NCBI GenBank assembly: GCA_013146195.2
Contig: CM028377.1
Span: forward strand, 160,406,302-160,470,301
Source: Codonopsis lanceolata
Taxonomy: Eukaryota; Streptophyta; Magnoliopsida; Asterales; Campanulaceae
Direction of reading: 5' to 3'
DNA length: 64,000 nt
Shown: positions 48,935 through 59,682 of the stretch, piece by piece
How positions within the stretch are numbered: position 1 is the first letter of the stretch
Layout of the letters: each line of letters starts with the position of its first letter
Translations under genes and position numbers: made by a program
The notes under the pieces: model-generated
Databases searched by the model: none
What the model saw: only the letters and a program-made list of their open reading frames with translations
Told to the model about the DNA's origin: nothing

Positions 48935-49885
48935 TGATGTGCACAAAAACACAACTCAGGCAAGAATAACCAGCCGTGTCAAGTAATAAAGTGTACCTAA
49001 GTACGAATATCGATCCCACAGAGAATATACGTAATTCTCACTCCAACTAAGTACCAAAATTATGCTAACTAATTATATTTGAGTGAAAAGAAAATGAATT
49101 AAAAAACCAAAATTATAAAAAATCTAAGAAAGCAATTAAATTTAAACTAACGCGGAGGTGGTTTGACAACAATAAATCAAGATAAAAAGATAGGAGTGCA
49201 ATATTTCTAGTCTAGCTGGTGTTTAATTTTAATATTCTTTCTGCTTTTCTTTAACTCAAGTCTTGGTAGTTGGGCGCACAACATTATTCACTACGGGCTC
49301 TTGCAACGTATAGTAGATCTAGCTACAACTCCTAGCTACGGGCTCTTGCATCTTATAACATAGGAGAAGATAGCCACGTGTCAAAACAAGCACCCAATGA
49401 CTATCTACGCACAATCTCCTCTCGGTCTCACGTAACGCAAACAATTATTGTGATTTTTGGAATTAATAGGACAAACTTTTGCATCTTATCCTATAATTCT
49501 AGTGATTATCTAATGGTTCGCTATGCCATCAAATGCATGAAGAACACATAATAATAACCAAGCTTATGGGTAATATTTCGCAAAAAAGAAATTATCTCTA
49601 TTTTTCTACAAATCATATTGGTAGCTGAGACAAACAAAATTGGTTAACTACGGGCTCTCGCATCTTATAGTCAACCCTAACCTCCCCGACCCCGGGAATG
49701 ACTAAGGTGGTTCGATCGCGTGTCGAAACAAGTCTCACAATGGCTATTGGTGTGTGTCACAAAACACCAACTATTAAATTGATTGGTCTGAAATAAAAAA
49801 AGGTAGCTCTCGCGGATCCTAGGCATTTCTAATTAATGACAAACTAATTAAAAGCATTAATGACAAATTAATTAAAAGCATTGCT
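48935..49885. mobile_element. LTR-retroelement-like fragment of another family
   Basis: Begins TGATGTGCACAAAAACACAA at the point where the 3' LTR breaks off. The leader-like text 'gtacgaatatcgatcccaca' and repeated 'tacgggctcttgcat' phrases (three times between 49285 and 49660) are of the kind seen in plant LTR sequences. No right end or target duplication was found; the CACTA element abuts it. Confidence 0.4.
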
Positions 49886-50012
49886 TCCTCTCCGTCGCTA
49901 AAGGCTTTTTAAAAAAATTAAAATTTAATTTCAGCGACGGAAAATTCAGTTGCTAAAGGCTTTTTTAAAAAATTAAATTTTAATTTCAGCGACGGAAAAT
50001 TCCGTCGCTAAT
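49886..50012. repeat. CACTA subterminal repeats
   Basis: 'TCCGTCGCTAA' and its complement 'TTAGCGACGGA'-like forms alternate four to five times with 'aggcttttt' and 'ttaatttcagcgacggaaaa'. Such repeats lie inside CACTA ends; the CACTACAAGAAA terminus itself is missing here. Confidence 0.6.
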
Positions 50013-50939
50013 AATGGAAAAAATTTTAAAAAAAAACATAAAAATACTACCATTATAATTTTTGTACCTGATAATATAACAATTAATACAAAACTAAACA
50101 TACAAAATAAACAATAATATAAAACCAATTTAAAAACATCAAACTCTAAATGTTATTAACATCAAAGTACCAAATATATACATACAAAATCAAACAATAT
50201 CAATGTTTCAATTAACTTCAAACACTACCAATAATCAAAATGGGGGAGGGGGGGCTGATCTTGGAAGATATTTCTAGGATGAAAAGGGGACCCGGTACTA
50301 CTGGAGGGAGTGTTGGAAGACCCATGCATCTGTTGTGACATGCTTTGCACTGTCGCCATAATTTCTGCATATCGTCGCTCGTTTTGTTCCCGATATTCCG
50401 TAGCCAAACGTTGCTCCTCAGCCAATCGTGCTTCTAAAATCTCTACCCTCGAAAGCTCCTGAGTGTTGGGCCTAATATCAAACGAGCGACGTGCCGACGA
50501 TGCGCTTTGCAACCCATGATCCCCTATTCCAAACACTCTATCTCCCCTCTTTTTCGTCATTCAAGGGTCAAATCTCTCCAAACCAGAGGAATAAATGGAA
50601 TGGGCTGGGTAGGGGTTAGGGTAGGGGGCTGGGTAGGGTTAGCATCTTCCTCCAATACCCTCGACCTATATCCAGACTGCCAATAAAACAAACAAATATT
50701 ATCATATACACAATATAATATACATCAATAAATTTACATATTCAAAAGAAAGTATTTCAATTAAAGATTACTTACAAATGTCGATGCTGATCTATCATCA
50801 ACCCACTGCGGAGGGTCATCGACAGAGGTACCGGGCCTCGTATGTGTACTAACAAACACATCAAGAAAACTGACATCGCCATATTCCCTTTCCTACAATC
50901 ATTATAATTACTTTAGTTAAACCAAATAACATAATTTCA

Positions 50940-52075
50940 TGGCATTTCCTTGAACACACCCTATTTGGTTTCGAAGTCAATTAAACTGATTTCATAGCAT
51001 CAACATGGCTACCCAGCTAACAAACATACATAAATCAATGTTTAAGCATTAATTAATACACTAAATTTACACTAACACCCCCTTTGTTTCTTACTATTTA
51101 CACTAACACCCCCAACGTACGTATATTTATCTTCTTTGCTTTCAAAGTCAATTAAACTAAAACCATCGATTTCATAGCATTAACATGGCTACCCAGCTAA
51201 CAAACGTACATAAATCGATGTTTAAACATTAATATACTAAATTTACTCCAACACCCCCTTTGTTTCTTACCATTTACACTAACACCCCCAACGTACATAC
51301 AGTTATAAATGTTGTTCGGTTTCAAAATCAATTAAACTAAAACCATGGATTTTATAGTATCAACATGGCTACCCAAAATCAATACACTAAATTTACACTA
51401 ACACCCCTTTGTTTCTTACCATTTACACTAACACCACTCAACGTACATACAACTATCATTTTTGGTTTCAAAATCAATTAAACTACAACCATGGATTTCA
51501 TAGCATCAACATGACTACCCAGCTAACAAACGTACATAAATTGATGTTTAAGCATTAATATACTAAATTTACACTAACACCCCCTTTATTTCTGACCACT
51601 TACACTAATACCCCCCAACTTACATATAGTTATTTTCTTTGCTTTCAAAGTCTATTAAACTAAAACCATGGATTTCATAGCATCAACATGGCTACCCAGC
51701 TAACAAACGTATATAAATCGATGTTTAAGCATTAATACACTAACACCCCTTTATTTCTTACTATTTACACTAACACCCCCAAACGTACATACAACTTATC
51801 TTTTTTGGTTTCAAAGTCAAGTAAACTACAACCATGGATTTCATAGCATCAACATAGCTACCCAGCTAACAAACGTATATAAATCGATGTTTAAGCATTA
51901 ATACACTAACACCCCTTTATTTCTTACTATTTACACTAACACCCCCCCAAACGTACATACAGTTATCGTTTTTGGTTTCAAAGTCAATTAAACTACAACC
52001 ATGGATTTCATAGCATCAACATGACTACCCATCTAACAAACGTCCATAAATCGATATTTAAACATTAATACACTA
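50940..52075. repeat. Tandem array of ~145-180-bp units inside a CACTA intron
   Basis: 'catagcatcaacatgg' (with variants) occurs at about 50993, 51173, 51355, 51499, 51677, 51841 and 52011. Each unit also has 'ctacccagctaacaaacgta' and 'tttacactaacaccccc'. Unit length varies because some units lack part of the sequence. Confidence 0.85.
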
Positions 52076-52828
52076 AATTTACACTAGTATACGTATCATA
52101 CGCATATGATGCTTAGCTACATTTATTGTCCCCATCGTATGCTTCGTATGACTCCCCGACGTGCTCAACCTATTTTTCGTAGCCTGATTGGATATTGTAG
52201 CGACCTTCTTTGACCCCCAATGAGTGCAAAGCTCAACAAACACTTCCTCGGTAATCCACGTCGATCTCACGGGAGTTGCACGATTCTTCCAACATGTTTT
52301 TTTTGTGTTACCTATTAAAAATATAATCATCTCATTAACATATAATGATAAACATTATAAAATTAAGCTAAGGATAGATAAATGTGTTACCTATTAAAAA
52401 TTTAGTCATCTCATAAACATATAATTATAACATTATAATATTAAGTCAAGGATAGATAAATGTGTTACCGATATGATCCCTAAATAATTTGCTGCACTGA
52501 GCAACAAAAACTTCCTTTATTGCGGCCTCCTCATAGTCCTCTGTCCATGTATATTTCAACTACAATATAAAAATAGAATTATAACATTTTAATTACAAAC
52601 TAACATTTAATAAAAATAAAAAATATTAAGACATTACCTTGAAGGCCTCCCAAATATTTTCCTTCTCCTCGTCGGACAACTTTGTATACGAGGGCCAAAA
52701 CTCACGGAGTACTCGACGCCGCCAATACTCCCCAATCCAATTGCCGGGCGAAGGGTATGCACCTACAAACCTGCCAAGTATATTTATACAATAACGAATT
52801 AACTTAAATGTTAATATATTTTATATAA

Positions 52829-52833
52829 AACAA

Positions 52834-52895
<62 letters not shown>
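52829..52895. repeat. (TA)n microsatellite
   Basis: TA repeats with one GTA interruption, within the first intron of the CACTA gene. Confidence 0.9.
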
Positions 52896-52897
<2 letters not shown>

Positions 52898-53335
52898 AAC
52901 TAAAGAATAGTACTTACTGATTGTAATTGGGAGATAAATCGACATATATCCTCCCCTCGGCATCTAAACGATTAGGAGTCGTTGTACCTGTTCCGGAGGA
53001 GGAGCCTGTATGCCTGTCTCCACTGGACGCTGCACCGCCATCAGTCATATCAACAGAGCGGGACGGTTGCGTCCCAGTCAACATGGAAAATAAACGGCGG
53101 GTCTTCTTACCCGCTCTTGAAGGTCTAGACGAACTCATCTCTAAATACAATAAAAATATAAAACTTAAGCAATAGAAAACAATACATTAACAAATCTTCT
53201 TACAATGCTCGGACACATAAATTTAAAGCTTTAAAGATCTAAAGCAATCACAATACAGTTAACTTGTCGAATAACTAATACATAAATTATAAGAGTATGA
53301 TCATTGTTAAGTACATATTTTGAGATTTTAAACTA

Positions 53336-53614
53336 TTATGAATCTTCTTCCTCATCCTCATCACCGGACTCTGAATTACTACAAAACTCAAGTTCTTCTT
53401 CATCATCTTCTTTGGACTCTGATGAATCAAACTCTGGTTCCTCTTCCTCTTCCTTTTTCTCTTCCTCTTCTTCTGATTCATCTATATCAATGTGCGCGAG
53501 ATGACCTGAACGAGGCGGAGGAGGTGGCAAATTCACTGGTAAGAAATCCTCCTCAGGTTCCTCCTCAAGCACATGTTGAACCGTAACACCCATTAAGGAT
53601 TCTCGAACGGGTTT
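53336..53614 (-). pseudogene. Acidic C-terminal exon, probably the tail of CACTA tnp2 transposase
   Basis: The acceptor 'aaaagcttag' places the exon start at 53614. It reads PVRESLMGVTVQHVLEEEPE, LPVNLPPPPPRSGHLAHIDI, then a run of Glu/Asp/Ser to the stop at 53336. It lies upstream of the Transposase_24 gene on the same strand, the expected place for tnp2 in CACTA elements, many of which have an acidic tail. The rest of tnp2 (the catalytic domain) is absent: telomere-like repeats lie upstream instead. The assignment is by position and composition only. Confidence 0.45.
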
Positions 53615-53849
53615 CTAAGCTTTTAACTTTATTCATGAGTGGTTTACAAATGCAATTGACATGGAGTGACCAAAAATGCATTAGAACCGACATTGGAATA
53701 TATTGTCAAGTTAGATAATGAAACGACACTCGTCCTAACTAGCTAATATGTTCTATAACATGTTCATCATAATATTCACATTCCTAATCACTAACTCCAG
53801 TAATCACTAGTGTTTTAACTTCTACCAAACGAATTATAAGTTATTAGGC

Positions 53850-55131
53850 TAAAATTATGGGCTAAGGTTTCGGTTTAGGTTTAGGTTAGTTTTAAAGTTT
53901 AGGGTTACAGTTAAATTAAGGGTTAGGGTTTGTTAGGTTTAAGTTTAGGTTGTTTAGATTTATGTTTGTGGTTTAGGTTTAAGGTTAGTGTTATGGTTTA
54001 GGTTTAAGGTTAGAGTTATGGTTTAGGTTTAGTGTTTAGGTTTAAGGGTTAGGTTTAGGGTTTAGGGTTTAGGTTTTGGGTTGGGGTTGGGGGTGGGGTG
54101 GGGTGGGGTGGGGGTGGGGTTAGGTTTAGGTTTTAGTGTTATGGTTTAGGTTTAGGGTTAAGGTTTAGGTTTAAGGGTTAGGGTTTAGGGTTTAGGTGTA
54201 AGAGTTAGGTTTAAGGTTTAGGGTTTAGGGTTTAGGTTTTGGGTTGGGGGTGAGGGTGGGGGTTAGGTTTAGGTTTTAGTGTTATGGTTTAGGTTTAGGT
54301 TAGTTTTAAAGTTTAGGGTTACGGTTAAATTAAGGGTAAGGGTTTGTTAGGTTAAAGTTTAGGTTGTTTAGATTTAGGTTTAGGGTTTAGGTTTATGTTT
54401 ATGATTTAGGTTTTGGTTTAGGTTAAGTGTTATGGTTTAGGTTTAGTGTTATGGTTTATGGTTTAGGTTATGGTTTATGGTTTAGGTTATGGTTTAGGTT
54501 TAAGGTTACCGTCCCTGTTTCTGAAAAAAAAAAAAAAAGGTTTAAGGTTAGTCTTATGTTTTAGGTTTAAGGTTAGTGTTATGGTTTAGGTTTAAGGTTA
54601 GTGTTATGGTTTATGTTTAGTGTTTAGGTTTATGGGTTAGGTTTAGGGTTTATGGTCTAGGTTTAAGGGTTAGGTTTTGGGTTTAGGGTTTAGGTTTTGG
54701 GTTGGGGGTGGGGGTGGGGGTGGGGTTAGGTTTAGGTTTTAGTGTTATGGTTTAGGTTTAGGTTAGTTTTAAAGTTTAGGGTTACGGTTAAATTAAGGGT
54801 TACGGTTTGTTAGGTTTAAGTTTAGGTTGTTTAGATTTAGGTTTGGGGTTTAGGTTTAGGTTTATGATTTAGGTTTTGGTTTAGGTGAAGTGTTATGGTT
54901 TAGGTTTAGTGTTATGGTTTATGGTTTAGGTTATGGTTTAGGTTTAAGGTTAGTGTTATGGTTTAGGTTTAAGGTTAGTGTTATGGTTTAGGTTTAGTGT
55001 TTAGGTTTAAGGGTTAGGTTTAGGGTTAGGTTTTGGGTTTAGGTTTAAGGGTTAGGTTTTGGGTTTAGGGTTTAGGTTTAGGTTTTGGTTTGGGGTTGGG
55101 GGTGGGTGGGGGTGGGGTTAGGTTTAGGTTT
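53850..55131. repeat. Degenerate telomere-like (TTTAGGG-type) array with higher-order repeats
   Basis: Built from TTTAGGG and variants (GGTTTAGG, GTTATGG, TTTAAGG), all G-rich on the plus strand. A longer unit beginning TTAGGTTAGTTTTAAAG repeats at 53881, 54295 and 54758 (414 and 463 bp apart). G-runs of the type GGGGTGGGG lie at about 54074-54121, 54241-54263, 54698-54726 and 55089-55117. A 15-base A-run at about 54523-54537, preceded by 'accgtccctgtttctg', interrupts it. Confidence 0.85.
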
Positions 55132-56600
55132 GACATTCCAAAAGCACCAAAGTTATGGTAATAGTAGTATCAAATTCACCACAATTTCTCTACATAGTTC
55201 CATATCTTATTATCCATTACTCTAGAAAAAGAAAGGTATCAAATGTCAAAAGGACATTCTCTCCACTTGCTAGAAATTTCATTAAATAGAGAAACTCATG
55301 ACAAAAAGGAAAGCCAAAACAAGTCACTTCGTTCAAAACTTAAAAAAGCCAAGCAGTAATCAAAAAGTCAGCATAGGCAAAGTAAGCATAGACAACTAAA
55401 AGAAGCAGTGAAACAAGAGAAAGGAAGAAACAAGTATGAGTTGTATCATTCGTCACGACATTGGCAAACACCAAGATACCAAACAAGAGCTAAATCAAAG
55501 CACGTATATTGTTGGCCAGTTCACATCAGAACACATAAAGAACCAATTGAGACCTTTGGCTAATTTGAACATCAATATCAATAACGAAAACATAGTGCAA
55601 GACAGTGAGTTTGTAAACTAGTATCTAAAATCTAAAGAAGTTTCAAACAATTGTTCAAATGAGATGGAAAAAGTAAAACAGTCGATGCAGTAAAACAATT
55701 GGCTCTCTCCCACATGAGAAAGAGCAATTAGGTTTAATTAGTACATCAAATCTATAATTGTAGCTCTAATCTTTAGAAATAAATTTATTATTAATATCCA
55801 AACAGTCGATGCAGTAAAAAAACATGAATCTTTTAAAATATCTTAACAGAACACAAGTGGCATTCTAAGAATCCAACAGAAATCCAAGTAAACTAAATTC
55901 AATAGCAAACTTAAACTCCTTTTATGTAATTGACAACTTCAGCTTAGAACAACGACGGAGATATCAACCTATAAACTGATGTACCACATATATAATTGGC
56001 AAAATATTTCATCATTTTTTTATGATTCAAAACATACACACAACACACCACAATCAAAACCCTTATACCAATATATATGAGTGTCTCTGCGTGTGTGTCA
56101 AAAATCAAATTTGTACAAGGAACTTACAGTTAGAGAGAGAGAGAGAGACGGAGCTGGAACCAGACGGAGCGGGGAGACGATCAGCGGAGACGAAGAAGAA
56201 GGGGAGCTGGTCACTACGAATAACGACGGAGATGGAACCAGATATGGCGACTGGTGTTGAGGATGGCGGCCAGATTTGGGGTTATTTTATTTGGAGGTTT
56301 GGTGGAGGCTTTCGGCGAACGGGGTGGAGGAGAGAGATGGAGATGAAGCTTGGTCGGCTATGGTGGATTTGGCGAAGACGGCGGCTGAACTGGCCGGAGA
56401 AGAAGCGGATGAAGAATATTCGCCGGGAAGAGATGAAGCAGAGGGGTACTATGGATTTGGGGGAAATCGGGGATGAAGTCGGGATGGAAGAAGATGAAGG
56501 GATTCGCCGGTCTATTTGAACAGGGGAGAGATGGGAGGTGGACGCCGGCTGTTGGAGATCGATTGTCGGTGATGCTGGTGTGGGTTCCCGGGAAACAGGG
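55132..56600. other. No supported gene
   Basis: AT-rich to 56100, then a GA/GGA-rich stretch (56130-56520) where open frames on both strands (56022-56519 plus, 56282-56665 minus) reflect composition. It could be the 5' part of a decayed minus-strand gene, but I see no domain. Confidence 0.4.
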
Positions 56601-56680
56601 TTGCTCCCGCGCCCCGTGCGCCCTTGGATAGGGGTGCGCGTCCGTGCGGATGCGGTGACATCCACTGCTCCCGTTCCAGC

Positions 56681-57099
56681 CTCCCTTGTTTAGGGGAGAT
56701 CGAAATCAAAAGTGCGGGAGGAGTCTTTGTCGAATAGCGCTTGAATGCGCCTCGGTTGCCTTTAGTGGATTTTTGATCCAATATGGAAGCTTTGGATTTT
56801 CTATGTCAAGTTATCCCTTTTTTAGGGGATACCAGGATATAGGAAAACATCACCTTTCCATTCCCATCCTCCCTTGTTTAGGGGAGAACGTGAAAGTGCA
56901 AAGAAAGATGTTGCAGTGCTCCCACTATGGATTTTATGAAAATAGCCTTATGGCCTATTTCGGATCACTATGAGTGCTTTGGGTTTTCTACGTCAAGTTA
57001 TCCCTTGTTTAGGGGATACCAGGACATAGGAATACATCACCTTTCCATTCCCATCCTCCCTTGTTTAGGGGAGAACGTGAAAGTGCAAAGAAAGATGTT
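56681..57099. repeat. 123-bp direct duplication with five repeated hairpins
   Basis: 56790-56912 and 56977-57099 are near-identical copies 187 bp apart. The stem-loops CTCCC-N8-GGGAG at 56681-56698, 56869-56886 and 57056-57073, and TATCCC-N8-GGGATA at 56812-56831 and 56999-57018, share the loop core TTTAG but have different, still complementary, arms. Confidence 0.75.
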
Positions 57100-57409
57100 A
57101 CGAGGCCCCACTGGATCCAAAATGTTTTTAGAGTCGCCATCTTTATTTTAAGGCAAAAATAAAGCAAAACCGTAAAAAAAACCGAGATGAAGAAAACGGG
57201 TTCGGAGGCTAAGTTACGAGTTGGGAAGGTGCTAGGCACCCAACTCGCCCTTTCGGTCTCAAAACGGTTTTTGGCTAAAGTATGCTTTTTTGTTATATTT
57301 ATTAAACAGATAAATAAAGCATTAACTCCCTACAAATACATCCGTTACATCTATATTATTTACGGACTTGAAACAGACTCTTTTGCAAACAATTACAAAT
57401 ATACTTGGA

Positions 57410-57680
57410 AATATTTGGCCATAGTAACGGCTACATTTAGTATTATTTCCTAAATAAATCCGGCAAAGATAACTGCTTATATATTGATATTGAACCGGAC
57501 CGAAATAATACATTTACAAATAAAGACTTTATTGAATAAATGAAGTAAATAAATACAAACTTATCTAAAAACATTTTGCCATAATAACGGCTACATTTAG
57601 TACTATTTCCTAATTAAATCCGGGCAGCATAACTGCTTATATGACTACATTGGGCCGGACTGGAAATAATACTATTACAT
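57410..57680. repeat. Two-copy ~100-bp direct repeat
   Basis: 'taacggctacatttagta' through 'taactgcttata' to 'aataata' at 57424-57512 and again at 57596-57675. Confidence 0.75.
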
Positions 57681-57973
57681 GGAAATGAAAGACTCTAAAA
57701 ATAAAAAACTTACAGATGGCATAGGGGTGTGCTCGCTCTGTCCCTAGGGGAGAGAGAGTCTTTTTTTTCTGGTCTGGTTGAAGTTGTGTGTTGTTGTGTG
57801 TTGTGTGAATTTGGACAGCGTGACTGCTCTGAAAGTTACTTTTCGGCCTCGGGATCGGGGCAGGGTAACTGTTTGTTTCTGGTTGTTTGTTTGACTGGAA
57901 ATAGGCTGAAATCGGGCAGAGTAACGGCTTACTACTGGCTGATTTGGCCTTTTAAATCGGGCAGAGCAACTGC
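57463..57973 (+). repeat. Six dispersed GCAG-N5-CTGC mini-hairpins
   Basis: At 57463, 57624, 57815, 57860, 57916 and 57961. The best are GCAGCATAACTGC (57624) and GCAGAGCAACTGC (57961); CAG-N5-CTG at 57816 and 57861; the other two are partly broken. Usually preceded by TCGG or CCGG. Confidence 0.6.
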
Positions 57974-58351
57974 TCTATCCACGATTTTTGGACCGGGGAA
58001 AAAGGGGTGGATACCTAGCTGGGGGGCTAAGGTACACTTCTACCGGTTGGATTTGTGTTTGGCAGAGGTTTGGCAGGGTTTCGAAGCTTTGGAGGTGATC
58101 TCTCACTATCTCACACCGCTCTCTATTTCTCCAGCGTAACGTTAACGCGGAGAAGCTTTACACAAAATTTCTGTGTTGAATGAAGAGCCGGGCACTGCTA
58201 TTTATAGGAGGATTTAGGGACATCGCTGGCATTTGAAAATTTCTCAAGCGCATCAATCGGTTGTACGCCGCGCAGGATCAGTTGTGTTTTACGGCAAATG
58301 AATGGATGAACAGTGCACTGGGAAGTGGGTTTGGGCGCCACTTCATAGAGA

Positions 58352-58370
58352 TTTGGGCGCTGTGCCCAAA
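58352..58370 (+). other. Stem-loop TTTGGGC/GCCCAAA, copy 1
   Basis: 7-bp perfect stem with loop GCTGT. Confidence 0.7.
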
Positions 58371-58501
58371 TCCTTGGGTAGCCAAGCCTAAATCTTTTCT
58401 GTGCTTCAATCAGTTGTACACTACGCTTGAAAAATTGCATTTTGCGGCAGATCGTTGCATGAACAGTGGCTCGAATGGAATTGGGCTCCAACCCCCATGG
58501 T

Positions 58502-58520
58502 TTTGGGCGCCATGCCCAAA
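58502..58520 (+). other. Stem-loop TTTGGGC/GCCCAAA, copy 2
   Basis: 7-bp perfect stem with loop GCCAT. Confidence 0.7.
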
Positions 58521-58940
58521 TCCATTAGTGGATGTGCCCAATTTCCAAACTTGTCCCATTTTTGACACTTTAGTCCCTGCAGTTTGTCCTTTTGCGCATC
58601 CTGCTTTGTCCTTTTGCATTTTTGACCCTGTAACTTGACATTTGTTAATGTTTTAACAGGTCTTGATATTTTATGTCATGTCACATATCAGAGGTACGAA
58701 ATTGGGGTGTCTACAGAGCCCCTCAACGATGGAGTCTACGGGTAACCCGCAGCTTACTGAGTAGACGAACATCGTTGATTAGAATAGACTCTCCAATTTC
58801 GTTTCATTTCAAAACGAGGGAGAAATATGCAAGTAGCGCTTATAATGCAGCAATTTATCAAACCTCTATATCCTAGACAATTTTAGTCAGTTATAGCAGG
58901 TTATCGCAGTTTTTAAGCAGATATGCAAATTGAATGCTCT

Positions 58941-59013
58941 GATGGTCGGACCTACTAATGTAGGCTGCCTACGTATCCCTTAATAAAAGGAATCAGACCA
59001 AACGTAGTTCGGC
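58941..59013 (+). other. Recurrent structured motif, copy 1
   Basis: Hairpin CCTAC-TAAT-GTAGG (58951-58964), then GGCTGC, then CTACGT (58969-58974) pairing with ACGTAG (59002-59007) around an inner CCTT/AAGG hairpin. The text GATGGTCGGACC and AATCAGACCA flanks it. Confidence 0.65.
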
Positions 59014-59068
59014 CTAAGCCGAAACAAACAACCAAATTGAAGAAAAGATTTTCATGTTTTTCGAAAAG

Positions 59069-59349
59069 CCGTATTCTTCCGGTCCAAAACCGTTGTCAAA
59101 TACGGTATGAAGATTTTTGTGTATTTCGAAAACCATATTTCAACCGGTCAATACCTGTCGTGGAAATATGTTAAGAGATCAATCTCAAAATTGTGTCTGG
59201 CTGGTCAATACCTTTCTTCCAAACACAATAAGAGGACCTTCAGATTTTCGAAAACTGTATTCGACCGATCAATACCCGTCATCGAATACGATAAAGAACT
59301 TTCTTCAAATTTTTCAAAAACTGCATCCAACTGACCGAAACCGGCTGGA
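59069..59349 (+). repeat. Tandem array of ~65-bp units, each a stem-loop with changing arms
   Basis: Arms: CCGTATT/AATACGG (59069, 59099), CATATTTC/GAAATATG (59134, 59163), TTGTGT/ACACAA (59191, 59223), GTATTCGA/TCGAATAC (59257, 59282), and a weak fifth TCCA/TGGA (59326, 59346). The loops keep 'ccggtcaataccNgtc'-like text, in which GGT and ACC can form an inner pair in several units. Confidence 0.75.
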
Positions 59350-59584
59350 CACGATAAAGAATTTTCTTTTCTTTTGAATATTCCTCTTTTTTTTTTTGAA
59401 ACAAAAAACCTTTTGAAAAAGATTTCTCTTTTATTTAAAAGCAAACTTTCCTTAAAAGGAAATTATTCTAATAGTCAAGGTAAGAATACTGTACCTGACT
59501 TACCTTTTGCGCCTGGGTGGCTGCCGCGGATTCGGCTGATCTTGGCATTTTTGCCACTCTTGCTGGGAATTTATTTTTTCTTTC

Positions 59585-59609
59585 TTTTTTTTTTTTTTTT
59601 TTTTTTTTT
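59585..59609. repeat. Poly-T tract
   Basis: About 24 T just upstream of structured motif copy 2; further T/C-rich DNA follows at 59700-59830. Confidence 0.9.
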
Positions 59610-59614
59610 ATTGT

Positions 59615-59682
59615 GATGGTCGTACCTACCGAAATAGGCTGCCTACGTATCCCTATTCAGGGAATCAGACCAACGTAGTTCG
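59615..59682 (+). other. Recurrent structured motif, copy 2
   Basis: CCTA-CCGAAA-TAGG (59625-59638), GGCTGC, CTACGT (59643-59648) with ACGTAG (59673-59678), enclosing TCCCT-ATTC-AGGGA (59650-59663). Same order as copy 1, with different inner stem bases that still pair. Confidence 0.7.

Larger units (their letters stand above)
50225..53138 (-). pseudogene. CACTA/En-Spm Transposase_24 (Ptta-type, TnpA-like) gene, six exons, broken
   Basis: Inferred exons: 53138-52918 (MSSSRPSRAGKKTRRLFSML), 52770-52638 (YPSPGNWIGEYWRRRVLREF), 52559-52469 (YTWTEDYEEAAIKEVFVAQC), 52311-about 52080 (NTKKTCWKNRATPVRSTWIT), 50892-50776 (EYGDVSFLDVFVSTHTRPGT, DDRSAST) and from about 50676. All have GT-AG borders and matching phases. 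The last exon hits a TGA at about 50561; shifting one frame gives MTKKRGDRVFGIGDHGL and a coiled coil (EILEARLAEEQRLATEYREQ), ending at 50225. The order matches plant Transposase_24 proteins, DNA-binding accessory proteins of CACTA elements. The junction frameshift makes this copy defective. The intron between exons 4 and 5 is filled by a tandem array. Confidence 0.75.
57095..58712 (+). mobile_element. Possible LTR upstream of the PMD gene
   Basis: Starts TGTTACGAGGCCCCACTGG and ends GGGGTGTCTACA. It includes 'ttagagtcgccatc', 'gggaaggtgctaggcaccca' and a TATA-like 'gctatttatagga' at about 58197-58209, all phrases I associate with plant retroelement LTRs. No primer site follows and no second LTR is in the window, so the boundaries are inference. 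Short hairpins described separately are embedded here. Confidence 0.35.

Noticed and set aside
53850..55131. True chromosome end
   Set aside because: Repeats are highly degenerate, internal, and followed by kilobases of other DNA, so it is at most an interstitial telomere-like array.
56022..56665. Long ORFs on both strands in GGA-rich DNA
   Set aside because: Overlapping frames on both strands with low-complexity composition and no recognisable domain.
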